A DNA stretch of 64,000 bases, taken from NCBI RefSeq assembly GCF_041052385.1, contig NZ_CP163439.1, positions 992,001 through 1,056,000 of the forward strand, in the 5' to 3' direction. The notes below the pieces were generated by a model that was not told where the DNA came from, ran no database searches, and saw nothing but the letters and a program-made list of their open reading frames with translations. This document shows positions 27,658 to 36,739 of this stretch, one piece after another. A program made the translations under genes and the position numbers. This DNA comes from Streptomyces sp. R28. Lineage in GTDB: Bacteria; Actinomycetota; Actinomycetes; Streptomycetales; Streptomycetaceae. Each line of letters begins with the position of its first letter. Position 1 is the first letter of the stretch.

Positions 27658-27693
27658 CTTTCCCGCCCTTCCCGCCTTTCTCGCCCTTCCCGC
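27658..27693. repeat. Two 18-bp tandem repeats
   Basis: Two copies of CTTTCCCGCCCTTCCCGC differing at one base, just upstream of the lactonase start. Purine-rich on the minus strand. They sit in the leader of the lactonase mRNA; no known role. Confidence 0.5.
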
Positions 27694-27802
27694 CTGCCGA
27701 CGTCTGCCACCGCTGTCCCCTTCCGGTCGGGTGCCGTCGGGCTGACGGTAGCAGTGGATCATCATCGGTCTAGACCAAGTCGCCGAATCGTGGGCGATGC
27801 GG

Positions 27803-28015
27803 TCATGTCCCGCCCCGCCCTCCGCACGTACCTTCGCCTCGGGGTGTGCAGGTGAGAGGGATGCCGCTCCACCAGGTGTACGCGGGGTGGCTGAGCGGCA
27901 CTTCGAGCACCACGTCGTCCGACATGCCGCCGGGCACGGTGACGATCGGGCGGATCCGGCCGCCACGGGTGACATCCCCGAGGTGCCCGGCACATGCCTC
28001 GGCCCGCTTCCGCAC
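27803..28015 (-). CDS. Small hypothetical ORF, possibly a gene remnant
   Basis: A 70-residue frame between the lactonase and FUSC genes. The central part (IVTVPGGMSDDVVLEVPLSH, then PAYTWWSGIPLTC) has natural composition and looks like protein, whereas the C-terminal 15 residues are low-complexity Gly/Arg. I do not recognise a family. It may be a fragment of a larger gene or not coding at all. It starts 28 bases past the stop of the FUSC gene on the same strand. Confidence 0.3.
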   Translation of the reverse strand: MRKRAEACAGHLGDVTRGGRIRPIVTVPGGMSDDVVLEVPLSHPAYTWWSGIPLTCTPRGEGTCGGRGGT

Positions 28016-28042
28016 CCGAGAGCGTCCCGCTCGACCGGCGTC

Positions 28043-29533
28043 TCAGGCTCCGACGAGCCGCGAACCGGACGGCGTGCGCAGCGGCTGGGCCAGCTCGGCC
28101 AGGGCCCGCTCCAGGCCGTGCAGATGGGCCAGTGCGGGGTCCGCCGCCGTCGGCTGCTCGGTGGGGGCGGTGATCTCCGTGCCGCCGGTGAGCGCCTCGA
28201 CCGCGGCCTCGACGCGCCAGCACGCGGCGGCGAGGCGGGCGTCGTGCGAGGCCTCCGGGTCGGCGGCGACGGCGGCCAGGCCGCGGATCTCCCGGGCGCA
28301 GTCGTCGAGCAGGGCCAGGACGCGGCGGGCGCGCCTCTTGCGGGCCGGCATCGGGTTCAGCGGGTGCACGAGCGGGGCGACCGAGAGCCGTACCCGGCCG
28401 AGCAGCTGCTCCAGTTCGGCCACGCGCGAGGCCGGGTCGGCGGTCTGGTCACCGGCGAGGCGGGCGGCGGCCTCGGCGGTGGCCGCGTGGACGCAGCGCA
28501 GGGCCCGCTGGATCCACGCGTCGGTGACGGTGTGGGTGGTGACGGGCAGGACGAGCAGCACGGCCAGCACGGCGCCGAACGCCCCCACGCCGGTCTCGGC
28601 GAGCCGCAGCGCAAGCAGGGCGGGGTCGAGGACGCCCAGGAGGCCGTAGAGGAGCTCGGCGAGCACGGTGACGCAGAGCATCATCCAGGTATAGGAGACG
28701 GCGGCGGTGTAGAAGATGCCGAAGACGCAGACGGCGAGGAGCACGGCCGTCGGGATTCCCGCGCCCTCCAGCGGTACGGCGACGAGCAGGCCGAGGCCGA
28801 TGCCGATCACCGTGCCGAGAACCCGGCGGAAGCCGCGGACCAGGGTCTCGCCGCGTGAGGTGGTGTTGACGAAGATCCACCAGGTGGCGCCGACGGCCCA
28901 GTACCAGCGCTGCCCGGACACCAGCTGGCCCATGACCAGGGCGAAGCCCGCGCCCGCGGTGGCCTGGATCGCCTGGCGCGTGGTCACCCGGGCCAGGCCG
29001 CGTCCGCCCGGCGGTGCGGGTACGGGTGCCGGGGGCAGGCGGCGCTCGTAGCACCACAGCCCGAAGCGCACCACGGACGCGGTGAGCAGGGACAGCAGTA
29101 CGGCGGCGTAGAGCTCGGGCAGCTGTCGCGGGGTCGCATGGAGGAACTGCGCCACGAAGAAGGTCATGAACGCGAACACGCCCAGGCTGTGCCCGCGCGG
29201 CCCCCAACGGCGGGCGTACACACCGGCACCGACGACGGCGAGGAAGGTGAGGTCGCGGGCGACGGGGTGGTCGTGCAGTTCGGCCGCCGCCGCGAGGACG
29301 GGGAAGCCGACGACCGGCAGCAGCGCGGTGGTGACCGCCTGCCCGCGGACCGTGGCGTCGGTGACGGTGAACAGGGCCAGCAGCGCGGCGAGCCCGCCGG
29401 TGACGGCGCCGACGAGCGAATGTCCGGCCAGTGCGCAGACGACGACCGCGAGCCCGATGCCGAGGACGGCCCGCACGGCGAAGCGCAGCCGAGCCCCGCC
29501 CGGGTCCGGCGCCAGGAACACCCTCTTCAGCAC
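28043..29533 (-). CDS. FUSC-family (aromatic acid exporter-like) membrane protein
   Basis: A 496-residue inner-membrane protein of the fusaric acid resistance (FUSC) family, related to aromatic acid efflux proteins. Two blocks of about five or six membrane helices are separated by a cytosolic linker rich in Pro (LPPAPVPAPPGG). The second block has the family segment GQRWYWAVGATWWIFVNTTS followed by GETLVRGFRRVLGTVIGIGLG, and the C-terminal 150 residues are helical and soluble. GTG 29533 is chosen, with GGAGGGGCGGAAAG upstream. It is divergent from an Lrp-type gene that may sense the exported compound. Confidence 0.85.
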   Translation of the reverse strand: MLKRVFLAPDPGGARLRFAVRAVLGIGLAVVVCALAGHSLVGAVTGGLAALLALFTVTDATVRGQAVTTALLPVVGFPVLAAAAELHDHPVARDLTFLAVVGAGVYARRWGPRGHSLGVFAFMTFFVAQFLHATPRQLPELYAAVLLSLLTASVVRFGLWCYERRLPPAPVPAPPGGRGLARVTTRQAIQATAGAGFALVMGQLVSGQRWYWAVGATWWIFVNTTSRGETLVRGFRRVLGTVIGIGLGLLVAVPLEGAGIPTAVLLAVCVFGIFYTAAVSYTWMMLCVTVLAELLYGLLGVLDPALLALRLAETGVGAFGAVLAVLLVLPVTTHTVTDAWIQRALRCVHAATAEAAARLAGDQTADPASRVAELEQLLGRVRLSVAPLVHPLNPMPARKRRARRVLALLDDCAREIRGLAAVAADPEASHDARLAAACWRVEAAVEALTGGTEITAPTEQPTAADPALAHLHGLERALAELAQPLRTPSGSRLVGA

Positions 29534-29727
29534 TGCTTTCCGCCCCTCCGTACCGGCATGAAAAAGGCGCCGCGGAGGTCCGCAGCGCCATCGACGGTCC
29601 CATTGCAGCACCGACCTGGCGACTGGCTCAAGTGACGTCGAATACGCTGGGCCATTGGTACAGATAATTCGGTCCTGGGGCGTCCACCAGCGAGCCAACG
29701 GACCACGGACGAGGAGAGGCCGACGCC

Positions 29728-30204
29728 ATGGCCGTGGACGAACTCGACACCCGCATCCTGCGACTGCTGCTGGAACAGCCCCGTACGAGCGTGCGCGAGT
29801 ACGCCCGCATCCTCGGCGTCGCACGGGGCACGCTGCAGGCCCGGCTCGACCGGCTGGAGCGGGACGGCGTGATCACCGGCACGGGGCCGACGCTCTCCCC
29901 CGCCGCCCTCGGCCACCCGGTGCTGGCCTTCGTGCACATCGAGGTCACCCAGGGCCATCTCGACGACGTGGGCGACGCGCTCGCCGCCGTGCCGGAGATC
30001 GTCGAGGCCTTCTCGATCACGGGCGGCGGGGATCTGCTGACCCGGGTGGTGGCCCGCGACAACGCACACCTGGAGGACGTGATCCAGAAGCTGATCAGCC
30101 TGCCCGGCGTGGTCCGCACCCGTTCCGAGGTGGCCCTGCGCGAGCGCGTCCCTCACCGGCTGCTCCCGCTGGTGGAGTCGATCGGGCGGGCGGCCCGGAA
30201 ATGA
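29728..30204 (+). CDS. Lrp/AsnC-family regulator
   Basis: A 158-residue Lrp/AsnC-type regulator: N-terminal helix-turn-helix (VDELDTRILRLLLEQPRTSV, GVARGTLQARLDRLERDGVI) and a C-terminal RAM ligand-binding domain (HPVLAFVHIEV, FSITGGGDLLTRVVARD). GAGGAGAGG precedes the ATG. Divergent from the FUSC exporter gene, with a 194-bp region between them, which suggests control of export by a small aromatic or amino-acid ligand. The HAD phosphatase gene follows 19 bp after its stop. Confidence 0.92.
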   Translation: MAVDELDTRILRLLLEQPRTSVREYARILGVARGTLQARLDRLERDGVITGTGPTLSPAALGHPVLAFVHIEVTQGHLDDVGDALAAVPEIVEAFSITGGGDLLTRVVARDNAHLEDVIQKLISLPGVVRTRSEVALRERVPHRLLPLVESIGRAARK

Positions 30205-30223
30205 CCTTTGACATCCTGGGTCC

Positions 30224-30919
30224 ATGAGCGGTCTCAGCGGCACTTCGGTCATCTTCGATCTCGACGGAACGCTCGTGGACAGTGAGCCCAACTACTACGA
30301 GGCGGGCCGGCAGCTCCTCGCCGAACACGGGGTTCCCGACTTCACGTGGGCGGACCACGAGCGGTACGTCGGCATCAGCACGTTCGAGACGGTCACGCTC
30401 TGGAAGCGGGAGTACGGCCTGCGCGCCTCCGTCGACGAGTTGCTCGCCGCCAAGAACCGCCGCTATCTGGAACTCGCCCGCACCGCCACGCGCGCCTACC
30501 CCGAGATGCGCGCGTTCGTGGAGCTGCTGGCGACCGAGGGGGTCCCGATGGCCGTGGCGTCCGGTTCGTCGCACCGGGCCATCACGGCGATCCTCGCCGG
30601 CACGGGTCTGGACGCCCATCTACGCACCGTCGTCTCGGCCGACGAGGTCGAGCGCGGCAAGCCCGCCCCCGACGTCTTCCTGGAGGCGGCCCGCCGGCTC
30701 GGCACGGCACCGGGCGACTGCGTGGTCCTGGAGGACGCGGCCCCCGGCGCCGCCGCCGCGCACGCGGCCGGGATGCGCTGCATCGCGATCCCGTACGTGG
30801 CCGCGCAGGCAAACGCCCCGGCGTTCACGACGGCCGGCCTGCTACTGCGGGGCGGTCAGGGGGAGTTCACGGCACGGGGAGCGTATGACTGGCTCGTACG
30901 GTCGACGGCCTCCTCCTGA
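30224..30919 (+). CDS. HAD-IA phosphatase, beta-phosphoglucomutase-like
   Basis: A 231-residue HAD subfamily IA enzyme with all catalytic motifs intact: DLDGTLVDSE (nucleophile and acid/base Asp), ASGSSH, KPAPDVF and VLEDAAPG. A four-helix cap follows the first motif. Similar proteins are beta-phosphoglucomutases or sugar/polyol phosphate phosphatases; the substrate cannot be assigned. It is 19 bp from the Lrp-type gene and probably co-transcribed. Confidence 0.9.
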   Translation: MSGLSGTSVIFDLDGTLVDSEPNYYEAGRQLLAEHGVPDFTWADHERYVGISTFETVTLWKREYGLRASVDELLAAKNRRYLELARTATRAYPEMRAFVELLATEGVPMAVASGSSHRAITAILAGTGLDAHLRTVVSADEVERGKPAPDVFLEAARRLGTAPGDCVVLEDAAPGAAAAHAAGMRCIAIPYVAAQANAPAFTTAGLLLRGGQGEFTARGAYDWLVRSTASS

Positions 30920-31237
30920 CCACCCTTGCCTGACCGCTGCCTGACCGCCCTTGTCTGACCGACTGAGCCAACTGACTCACCGGCCACCTCGACCGACTGG
31001 CGAACCGGCCAACCTGCCAACCTGCCAACCTGCCAACTGCGCTTCCGATTAGCACCTTTTGCAGAGGTAGGCAACCAATGGGAGGATTGAGCCTGGTACG
31101 CGCTCGCGCACGAGCCGTTCCACAGGCACTCGCGAACATCGCGAGGTCCGTCACCTCCTTGCCGACACCCATGCTCGGCGCACGTGGCCGGCTGCCGTGA
31201 CGCATGCGTCCCGAGCTCCACCTTCCCGGAGGGACCG
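30920..31237. other. Repeat-rich intergenic region before the protease gene
   Basis: About 320 bases. The left part repeats TGACC and CTGACCGCC motifs; the centre holds the 8-bp tandem repeat described separately; the right part contains an AT-richer stretch near 31041-31085 (GCTTCCGATTAGCACCTTTT) that may hold the promoter of the protease gene. No gene recognised. Confidence 0.45.
31009..31039. repeat. 8-bp tandem repeat, about 3.6 copies
   Basis: CCAACCTG repeats at 31009, 31017 and 31025 and continues as CCAACTG. A simple repeat that could vary in copy number between strains. Confidence 0.7.
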
Positions 31238-32698
31238 ATGGCTGCTGCGAAGACGCCCGATTACGAGCAGAACGTTCCGGACACCGTGTACGGCTATGTG
31301 GCCGCGCGGTCGCAGGGCGGGGTACCGATGACCCAGGCGAGGCGCTTCGAGTCGGCCGCGCCGTTCCGGGCCGAGGAGCGTGTCCGGGAACGGGCCAAGG
31401 AGTACGCCCGCCAGGCCGGCCTGACGGTGACCGCCGAGAGCCGCCTGGGATTCGCCGTGGCCGGCTCACCTGCGGCGTACGAACAGCTGACCACCGGCAG
31501 GATCATGAGTTACGAAGTGCGCCAGCGGGTCGAGATGGGCCGAGAGCGTTCCGTGACGCACCTGGACATCATCGGCGACCGTCAGCCCCGAGCCCTCGGC
31601 ATCGGCGCCGCACCCGGTGAGGACGCCATCGAGGCGGTCGCGCTCGAGGAGCCGCGCGTGCCCATGCGGCTGCACCCGGCAACCGCCGACCCGCCACTCG
31701 TCGCGAACTTCCATCTCACCCTTCCCGACGACGTCGCCCGCCTGCTCAACGCCACGCCCGCGCATCAGCAGGGCCGCCTGGGACGGGGTGTGAAGGTCGC
31801 CATGGTGGATACGGGACAGGCCCCTCACGCGTACTTCACCGAGCACGACTACGACGTGGCGCGGACGTTGGCGGTCGTACCGGGGACCGATGCGGCGGAG
31901 GATCCCGTGGGGCACGGCACGGGTGAGTCGGCGAACATCTTCGCCGTGGCGCCCGGCGTGCGTCTGCGCCCGTACCGGGCGAGCAACCCGGAAGGCGTTC
32001 TCATCGCCGCCATGGGAGGTTTCCTGCGCGCGAAGGCGCGACAACCGCAGGTCCTGACGAACTCCTGGGGCACCCGGACCCCCTTCCCCGAGGACGGACC
32101 ACTGCCTGAACTCGACCGGCTGTGGGCACTGGAGATCCGGGACGCCTTGGAGGAGGGCATCGTCGTCGTCTTCGCCGCGGGCAACGGCCACTTCTCGATC
32201 GAGCCGCAGGTTCCCGGAGTGCTGTCGGTCGGCGGGGTGTTCTCCGGTCCGCAGGGCGAGCTGCGGGCGTCGGACTACACGAGCGGTTACGCCAGCCCCT
32301 GGTTCGACGGCGTCGTCGTCCCCACGGTTTCCGGACTGGTGGGGCTGGCGCCCCTGGCCCAGTACCTCATGCTCCCGATTCCGCCCGGCTGCACGATCGA
32401 CGTCGAGGAGAGCGATGCGGACGACGGGACCTCGCCCCACGACGGCTGGGCGCTGTTCTCGGGCTCGTCGGCGGCGGCACCGCAGATCGCGGGGGCAGCG
32501 GCACTGCTCCTGGAGGCCCGCCCCGGGCTCACGCCCGACGAGGTCATCGACGCCCTCGCCAGAACCGCCACCGACGTCACCACCGGCAAGAACGCCTTCG
32601 GCATCCCGGCCCGACGCGGCCCCGACGAGGCCACCGGGGCGGGGCTGGTGAACGTGAGCGCGGCACTGGACTTCGTCCTCACGCACCACAATCCGTAG
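31238..32698 (+). CDS. Cytoplasmic S8 (subtilisin-like) protease
   Basis: A 486-residue subtilisin-family serine protease without a signal peptide or membrane helix. The catalytic triad is Asp191 (AMVDTG), His226 (GHGTGESA) and Ser411 (FSGSSAAAPQIAGAAALL), with the oxyanion Asn region VVFAAGNGH. The first 150 residues are not part of the protease fold; the segment ERAKEYARQAGLTVTAESRL then GFAVAGSPAAYEQLTTGRI resembles protease propeptides, which suggests a zymogen. GGAGGGA precedes ATG 31238. The Hsp90-like ATPase gene begins 87 bp downstream on the same strand. I infer a protease effector under control of that ATPase. Confidence 0.88.
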   Translation: MAAAKTPDYEQNVPDTVYGYVAARSQGGVPMTQARRFESAAPFRAEERVRERAKEYARQAGLTVTAESRLGFAVAGSPAAYEQLTTGRIMSYEVRQRVEMGRERSVTHLDIIGDRQPRALGIGAAPGEDAIEAVALEEPRVPMRLHPATADPPLVANFHLTLPDDVARLLNATPAHQQGRLGRGVKVAMVDTGQAPHAYFTEHDYDVARTLAVVPGTDAAEDPVGHGTGESANIFAVAPGVRLRPYRASNPEGVLIAAMGGFLRAKARQPQVLTNSWGTRTPFPEDGPLPELDRLWALEIRDALEEGIVVVFAAGNGHFSIEPQVPGVLSVGGVFSGPQGELRASDYTSGYASPWFDGVVVPTVSGLVGLAPLAQYLMLPIPPGCTIDVEESDADDGTSPHDGWALFSGSSAAAPQIAGAAALLLEARPGLTPDEVIDALARTATDVTTGKNAFGIPARRGPDEATGAGLVNVSAALDFVLTHHNP

Positions 32699-32785
32699 CC
32701 TTCGAGCTGTCCTTCGACGGCTGAGGTTGCTCATTCGTCGGAATCCGGCCGACACCCGGGCGTCGCTCCTTTAGATTCGGGGGAA

Positions 32786-35700
32786 ATGTCAGAAGGGAGC
32801 GGCAGGTTGACGGAGGGCGGCACCCGCAACGTCGTGGGCGGGCAGACGGTTGCGGGAACGGTTGTCCAAGCCGGCTCGATCGGGCAGCTTCACTTCCACG
32901 CGGCCGCTTCGCCGTCGGCGGCCGAAACCGCCGCGTCGGACGCATGGGTGCTGGGGGCCACCGGCTCCTGTGTCTGGCAGCACGTGCAGCCCGGCCGGGA
33001 CACCGGCCATCACCGTCGGCACGTCGCGGCTGCGGCGACCCGACTGGCCGACATGCGGGACGAGTTGGAACGTTCGCTGGAGCGAGATCCCTGGTGCGAC
33101 TCGCGGATCGCGACCGTGTTCCTGGACAACATCGACTGGCTGCTCGGCGAGCCATCCCATGGCCAGGACGGCCTGGACCTCTACCCGGCCGAGGCGGCCC
33201 TCCTCGTCCTGTTCCCCCTCCTCCACCGGGTCCATTACCTGCGGCGGGCGGCACGGCTCGCGGAGATCCGTCCCTGGTCCCTGCACCCCGACCCGAGCGC
33301 CGGACCCCTCAGGGAGGCGTACGAGCTCTTCGCGGAGGAGAGTGACGCGCTCGTCCAGCGTGCCCTGCGGGAGCCGGAGGCCGAACCGCTCGTCGGCTGG
33401 TGGCTCTGCCACCGCTGGCTGGCCCAGCAGGAGGAGTTCTCGGAAGCCGACTCGGTCCCCGCCCTGCTGGCCGAACTGGGCGAGTCCGCAGCCGAGTTGG
33501 GCGGTGCGCTGGCCGCCGACCGGGTGACGGTCCTGCTGCACGCGCTGCGCCGGGGACCCGATGTGTGCCATCCGGAGTTCCTGAATCTGCTGCCCGCCGA
33601 CGACCGCGTCCGCTGCGGCCCCGGTCATCAGCAGATCCGCTTCCAGCGTGTCGCCCTGCTGCTGGCCCTGGCGTACGGCATGTCCGTCGAGATGACGGCG
33701 CTGCCCGACATCGTCGCCGAGCACCTCGCCATCCCCTACCCGGTGGACCTCGCCGAGCTGCGCCGCACGCTCACGGCGGTGGAGTGGGGAGGCTCGCGCG
33801 ATCTTCCCGTACTGCGCGCGGAGTGCCGTCACGAAGCGGTCGTCGAGGGACTGCGCGAGTACACGGAGCGGGCCGACACCCTGCTGCACGCGGTCCGGCG
33901 CACCGCCCGCGAACGCGTCAACGAGGCCATGCCGGACCTCCCGACCCGGCTGTCCGCCGGCGGCGTGCTGCCGAGCCGCGGCACCTTCGACGGGTACGCG
34001 AGGTTCCGCAGCGACGGGCGCCGGGTCCTCGATCTGGCGATGGGGATCGAGCTGTACAAGGACCGTGACCTGGCCGTCCGGGAGCTGTACCAGAACGCGC
34101 TCGACGCCTGCCGCTACCGGCGCGCCCGGCAGGAGTACCTCGACCGCACGACGGGCCCCTCCGGCGCGGCCTACACCGGCAGCATCTCGTTCGTCCAGGA
34201 CACCGACGAGGAGGGCCGGCCGTATCTGGACTGCCGGGACGACGGCATCGGCATGGGAGAGGCCGAACTGCGCGGTGTCTTCTCCCACGCGGGGGCACGC
34301 TTCGCGGAGCAGCTGGAGTTCAAGCTGGAGCGGGCCCGGTGGGAGGGGCTGGATCCGCCGGTGGAGCTGTACCCGAACAGCCGGTTCGGGATCGGTGTGC
34401 TCAGCTACTTCATGCTCGCCGAGGAGATCCGGGTCACGACGTGCCGTATGGACGCCGACGGTGTTCCCGGGCCCGTGTACGAGGTGTCCATCTGCGGTCC
34501 GGGGCACCTCTTCCGCATCGTGCAGACCAAGGCGCGGGGGCGCGAACCGGGTACCCGCGTCCGGCTGTATCTGCGTTCCGATGTCGAACCGGAGAGCTGG
34601 TCCGTGATCGACGTCCTGGAACGGGTGCTCGCCATCGCGGAGTTCCCGACCGCTGCCCGCAAGGGCGGGCTGAGCAGTGACTGGGAGCCCGGACTGCTCA
34701 AGGAGCGGGAGCGGCCCGACCGGGCCGACACCGGACTCCACGCGTACGGCGAGCAGTTGCCCTGGGCCGAGGATCCCCGGGGCGCGCAGGTCGTCTGGTG
34801 CCAGAACGGCGGTGCGCTACTGGTCGACGGCGTGGTCGTCGAGCCGACCGTGCGCAAGGGGGTCTTCTCGGCGACGGGGCTCGGGCTGACCGGGGCGGTG
34901 GTGAACCTGCGCGGTCCGTCGGCTCCGGACAGGCTGTCGGTGGACCGCAGGCATGTGCTGGACGATGTGACCGCCGCGGTGCGGGAGTTACTGGAGGAGG
35001 CGAGCGGTGTTCTGGCGGAGGGCGCGGAGGGGCTGCCGGACTTCTGGTGGCTGAATCGTGTGGCTCAGGACAGCGCGGCGCTGGCGGACGTCGTGGACCG
35101 CGCGCTCTTCTCCCGCGGACGGGAACTCACCTTCAAGGGGATGGAGTTCGGTGGTCCACAGACCGGTTACTTTCCGGGAGACTTCACTCTCGTACCGAGG
35201 GAGCCGCGCGAAGAGAACACCTACGGTGGCGGTCCATGGGCTCACGTGGACGGGGACGCACCGGACCACGTGTACGTCTGGCGACTCCTCGCCCGCCGTC
35301 CTGCGCGCGCTCTTCGGAAGCTGTCGGAGGTCTGTCCGGAGATCGACGACCACCGTCCGGTCCTCCGGCCGACGCCCTCCGACCAGTGGCTGCTCCTGCA
35401 CGACCAACAGAGCGCCGACTCACCAAGGTGGCGCCGTGCGCCCCACGCCCTGAGCGACATCGCACAGTCCGCCGACACGCTCCAGCGCTCTTCGCGTGAC
35501 GTGGCCGCCCAGTTGGCCGCGCTGGGCTTTTCGGACACCGATCCCCGGAAATGGTCGCCCGGAGCGCAACTCACCACGGCGAACAGCCACGCCTTCAGGA
35601 CGCAGTACGGTGAGAGCCTCATCCGGGAGAAGCCGCTCGACTCCGCCGACCTCATGCAAGCGGTGGCCCGTACCACCGACTCGGTCGCCGCGACGGCCGA

Positions 35701-36739
35701 ACTTCTGCGGGACTTCGGGGCCGAGGTACCGGAGCAGGTGGTGATCTTGTGTCAGGCCGCAGAGAAGGACGAACTGCTCTGGCGGAAGCCGGGGAGCCCT
35801 GCCCGCGGCTGCCTGGATCCTGACGTCGTGGTGCCGCCGGGGCACATCGCGGACGCAAGCATCCGGCTCGGAATACCCGTAGCCGAGGTCTGCCGACGGC
35901 TCGCCGCCCACGGGCTGCGCAGCGACCCCGCCCGGCTGCCGGACCATCCGACGCCGCAGACCCTCTCCCTGCTGAGCCGGAACGTGACCGGTGAGTCTCC
36001 CTGGCTGGACCGGGCGCGGACACCACCCCCGGGCCATGTTCTGCACGCGGCGAGTGAACTCGAGCTGGAGCCGACGGAGGTACTGGCCAGGCTCGCCGCC
36101 CTCGGGTTCGCCCTGCCCGAACCGTTCCCCGCCGATGCCTCCTTGGACGACCTCTCGGCTCTTGACGACGAGGTCTACGGCGAGTTCCTCGTTCCTCCGG
36201 GGCCACTGTCCTACGGAAGCGTCTTCAGCGGCGTCCAGGACCTCGACGATCTTCGCCACAAGCTCCGCCGCCTGCGTGCCTACGGGTTCGACATCGCGCT
36301 GGAGGTGCCCCGTCGGCCCACCTCGCTGGACAGGGAAATACTGTGGGAGGGCAGCCCGTTCAACTGGTGGTTCATCAACACCGACGACGCGGTCCCCTTC
36401 AGCCAAGTCATCCTGGCCTCACGGCAGTTGGGCGACCGCCCCGCGGCGATCGCGAAGCGCCTGCACGCCTGCAACATCGCGACCTCGCACGACAGCCTCC
36501 CCAAAGGCCTCTCCTTCAGCGAGGCTTTGAGACTCATCCGCGCTGACGAACTGAGCGAGGGGGATGTTCCGGAGGCCGGTAACTTCCCACTCCAGTACCT
36601 GCACAAGACAGCCCTCCGCAAACGCACCGGCATCCGCCACATCACCTCCCTCCTGAACCAACTCGGCATCCCCGTCCCCGACCCGGCCGACACCATCAGA
36701 GCCGCCCTGGCGCGCGTGCCCCGCCCTCCCGGTTCCTGA
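32786..36739 (+). CDS. Hsp90-like ATPase with RHIM-like motif and winged-helix repeats
   Basis: A 1317-residue cytosolic protein. Residues 14-38 form a Gly-rich motif with the core VVQAG (RNVVGGQTVAGTVVQAGSIG), like the RHIM-type amyloid motifs of actinobacterial immune proteins. Residues about 50-380 are helical and unassigned. A GHKL/Hsp90 ATPase domain follows: N box RELYQNALDA (Glu433, Asn437), DDGIGM at 485-490, FSHAG, NSRFGIGVLSYF and GTRVRLYL. From about residue 895 to the end, seven repeats of 55-68 residues share the pattern VxxxLxxxGF and look like winged-helix modules. The start may instead be TTG 32807, which has a better ribosome binding site. Confidence 0.85.
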   Translation: MSEGSGRLTEGGTRNVVGGQTVAGTVVQAGSIGQLHFHAAASPSAAETAASDAWVLGATGSCVWQHVQPGRDTGHHRRHVAAAATRLADMRDELERSLERDPWCDSRIATVFLDNIDWLLGEPSHGQDGLDLYPAEAALLVLFPLLHRVHYLRRAARLAEIRPWSLHPDPSAGPLREAYELFAEESDALVQRALREPEAEPLVGWWLCHRWLAQQEEFSEADSVPALLAELGESAAELGGALAADRVTVLLHALRRGPDVCHPEFLNLLPADDRVRCGPGHQQIRFQRVALLLALAYGMSVEMTALPDIVAEHLAIPYPVDLAELRRTLTAVEWGGSRDLPVLRAECRHEAVVEGLREYTERADTLLHAVRRTARERVNEAMPDLPTRLSAGGVLPSRGTFDGYARFRSDGRRVLDLAMGIELYKDRDLAVRELYQNALDACRYRRARQEYLDRTTGPSGAAYTGSISFVQDTDEEGRPYLDCRDDGIGMGEAELRGVFSHAGARFAEQLEFKLERARWEGLDPPVELYPNSRFGIGVLSYFMLAEEIRVTTCRMDADGVPGPVYEVSICGPGHLFRIVQTKARGREPGTRVRLYLRSDVEPESWSVIDVLERVLAIAEFPTAARKGGLSSDWEPGLLKERERPDRADTGLHAYGEQLPWAEDPRGAQVVWCQNGGALLVDGVVVEPTVRKGVFSATGLGLTGAVVNLRGPSAPDRLSVDRRHVLDDVTAAVRELLEEASGVLAEGAEGLPDFWWLNRVAQDSAALADVVDRALFSRGRELTFKGMEFGGPQTGYFPGDFTLVPREPREENTYGGGPWAHVDGDAPDHVYVWRLLARRPARALRKLSEVCPEIDDHRPVLRPTPSDQWLLLHDQQSADSPRWRRAPHALSDIAQSADTLQRSSRDVAAQLAALGFSDTDPRKWSPGAQLTTANSHAFRTQYGESLIREKPLDSADLMQAVARTTDSVAATAELLRDFGAEVPEQVVILCQAAEKDELLWRKPGSPARGCLDPDVVVPPGHIADASIRLGIPVAEVCRRLAAHGLRSDPARLPDHPTPQTLSLLSRNVTGESPWLDRARTPPPGHVLHAASELELEPTEVLARLAALGFALPEPFPADASLDDLSALDDEVYGEFLVPPGPLSYGSVFSGVQDLDDLRHKLRRLRAYGFDIALEVPRRPTSLDREILWEGSPFNWWFINTDDAVPFSQVILASRQLGDRPAAIAKRLHACNIATSHDSLPKGLSFSEALRLIRADELSEGDVPEAGNFPLQYLHKTALRKRTGIRHITSLLNQLGIPVPDPADTIRAALARVPRPPGS

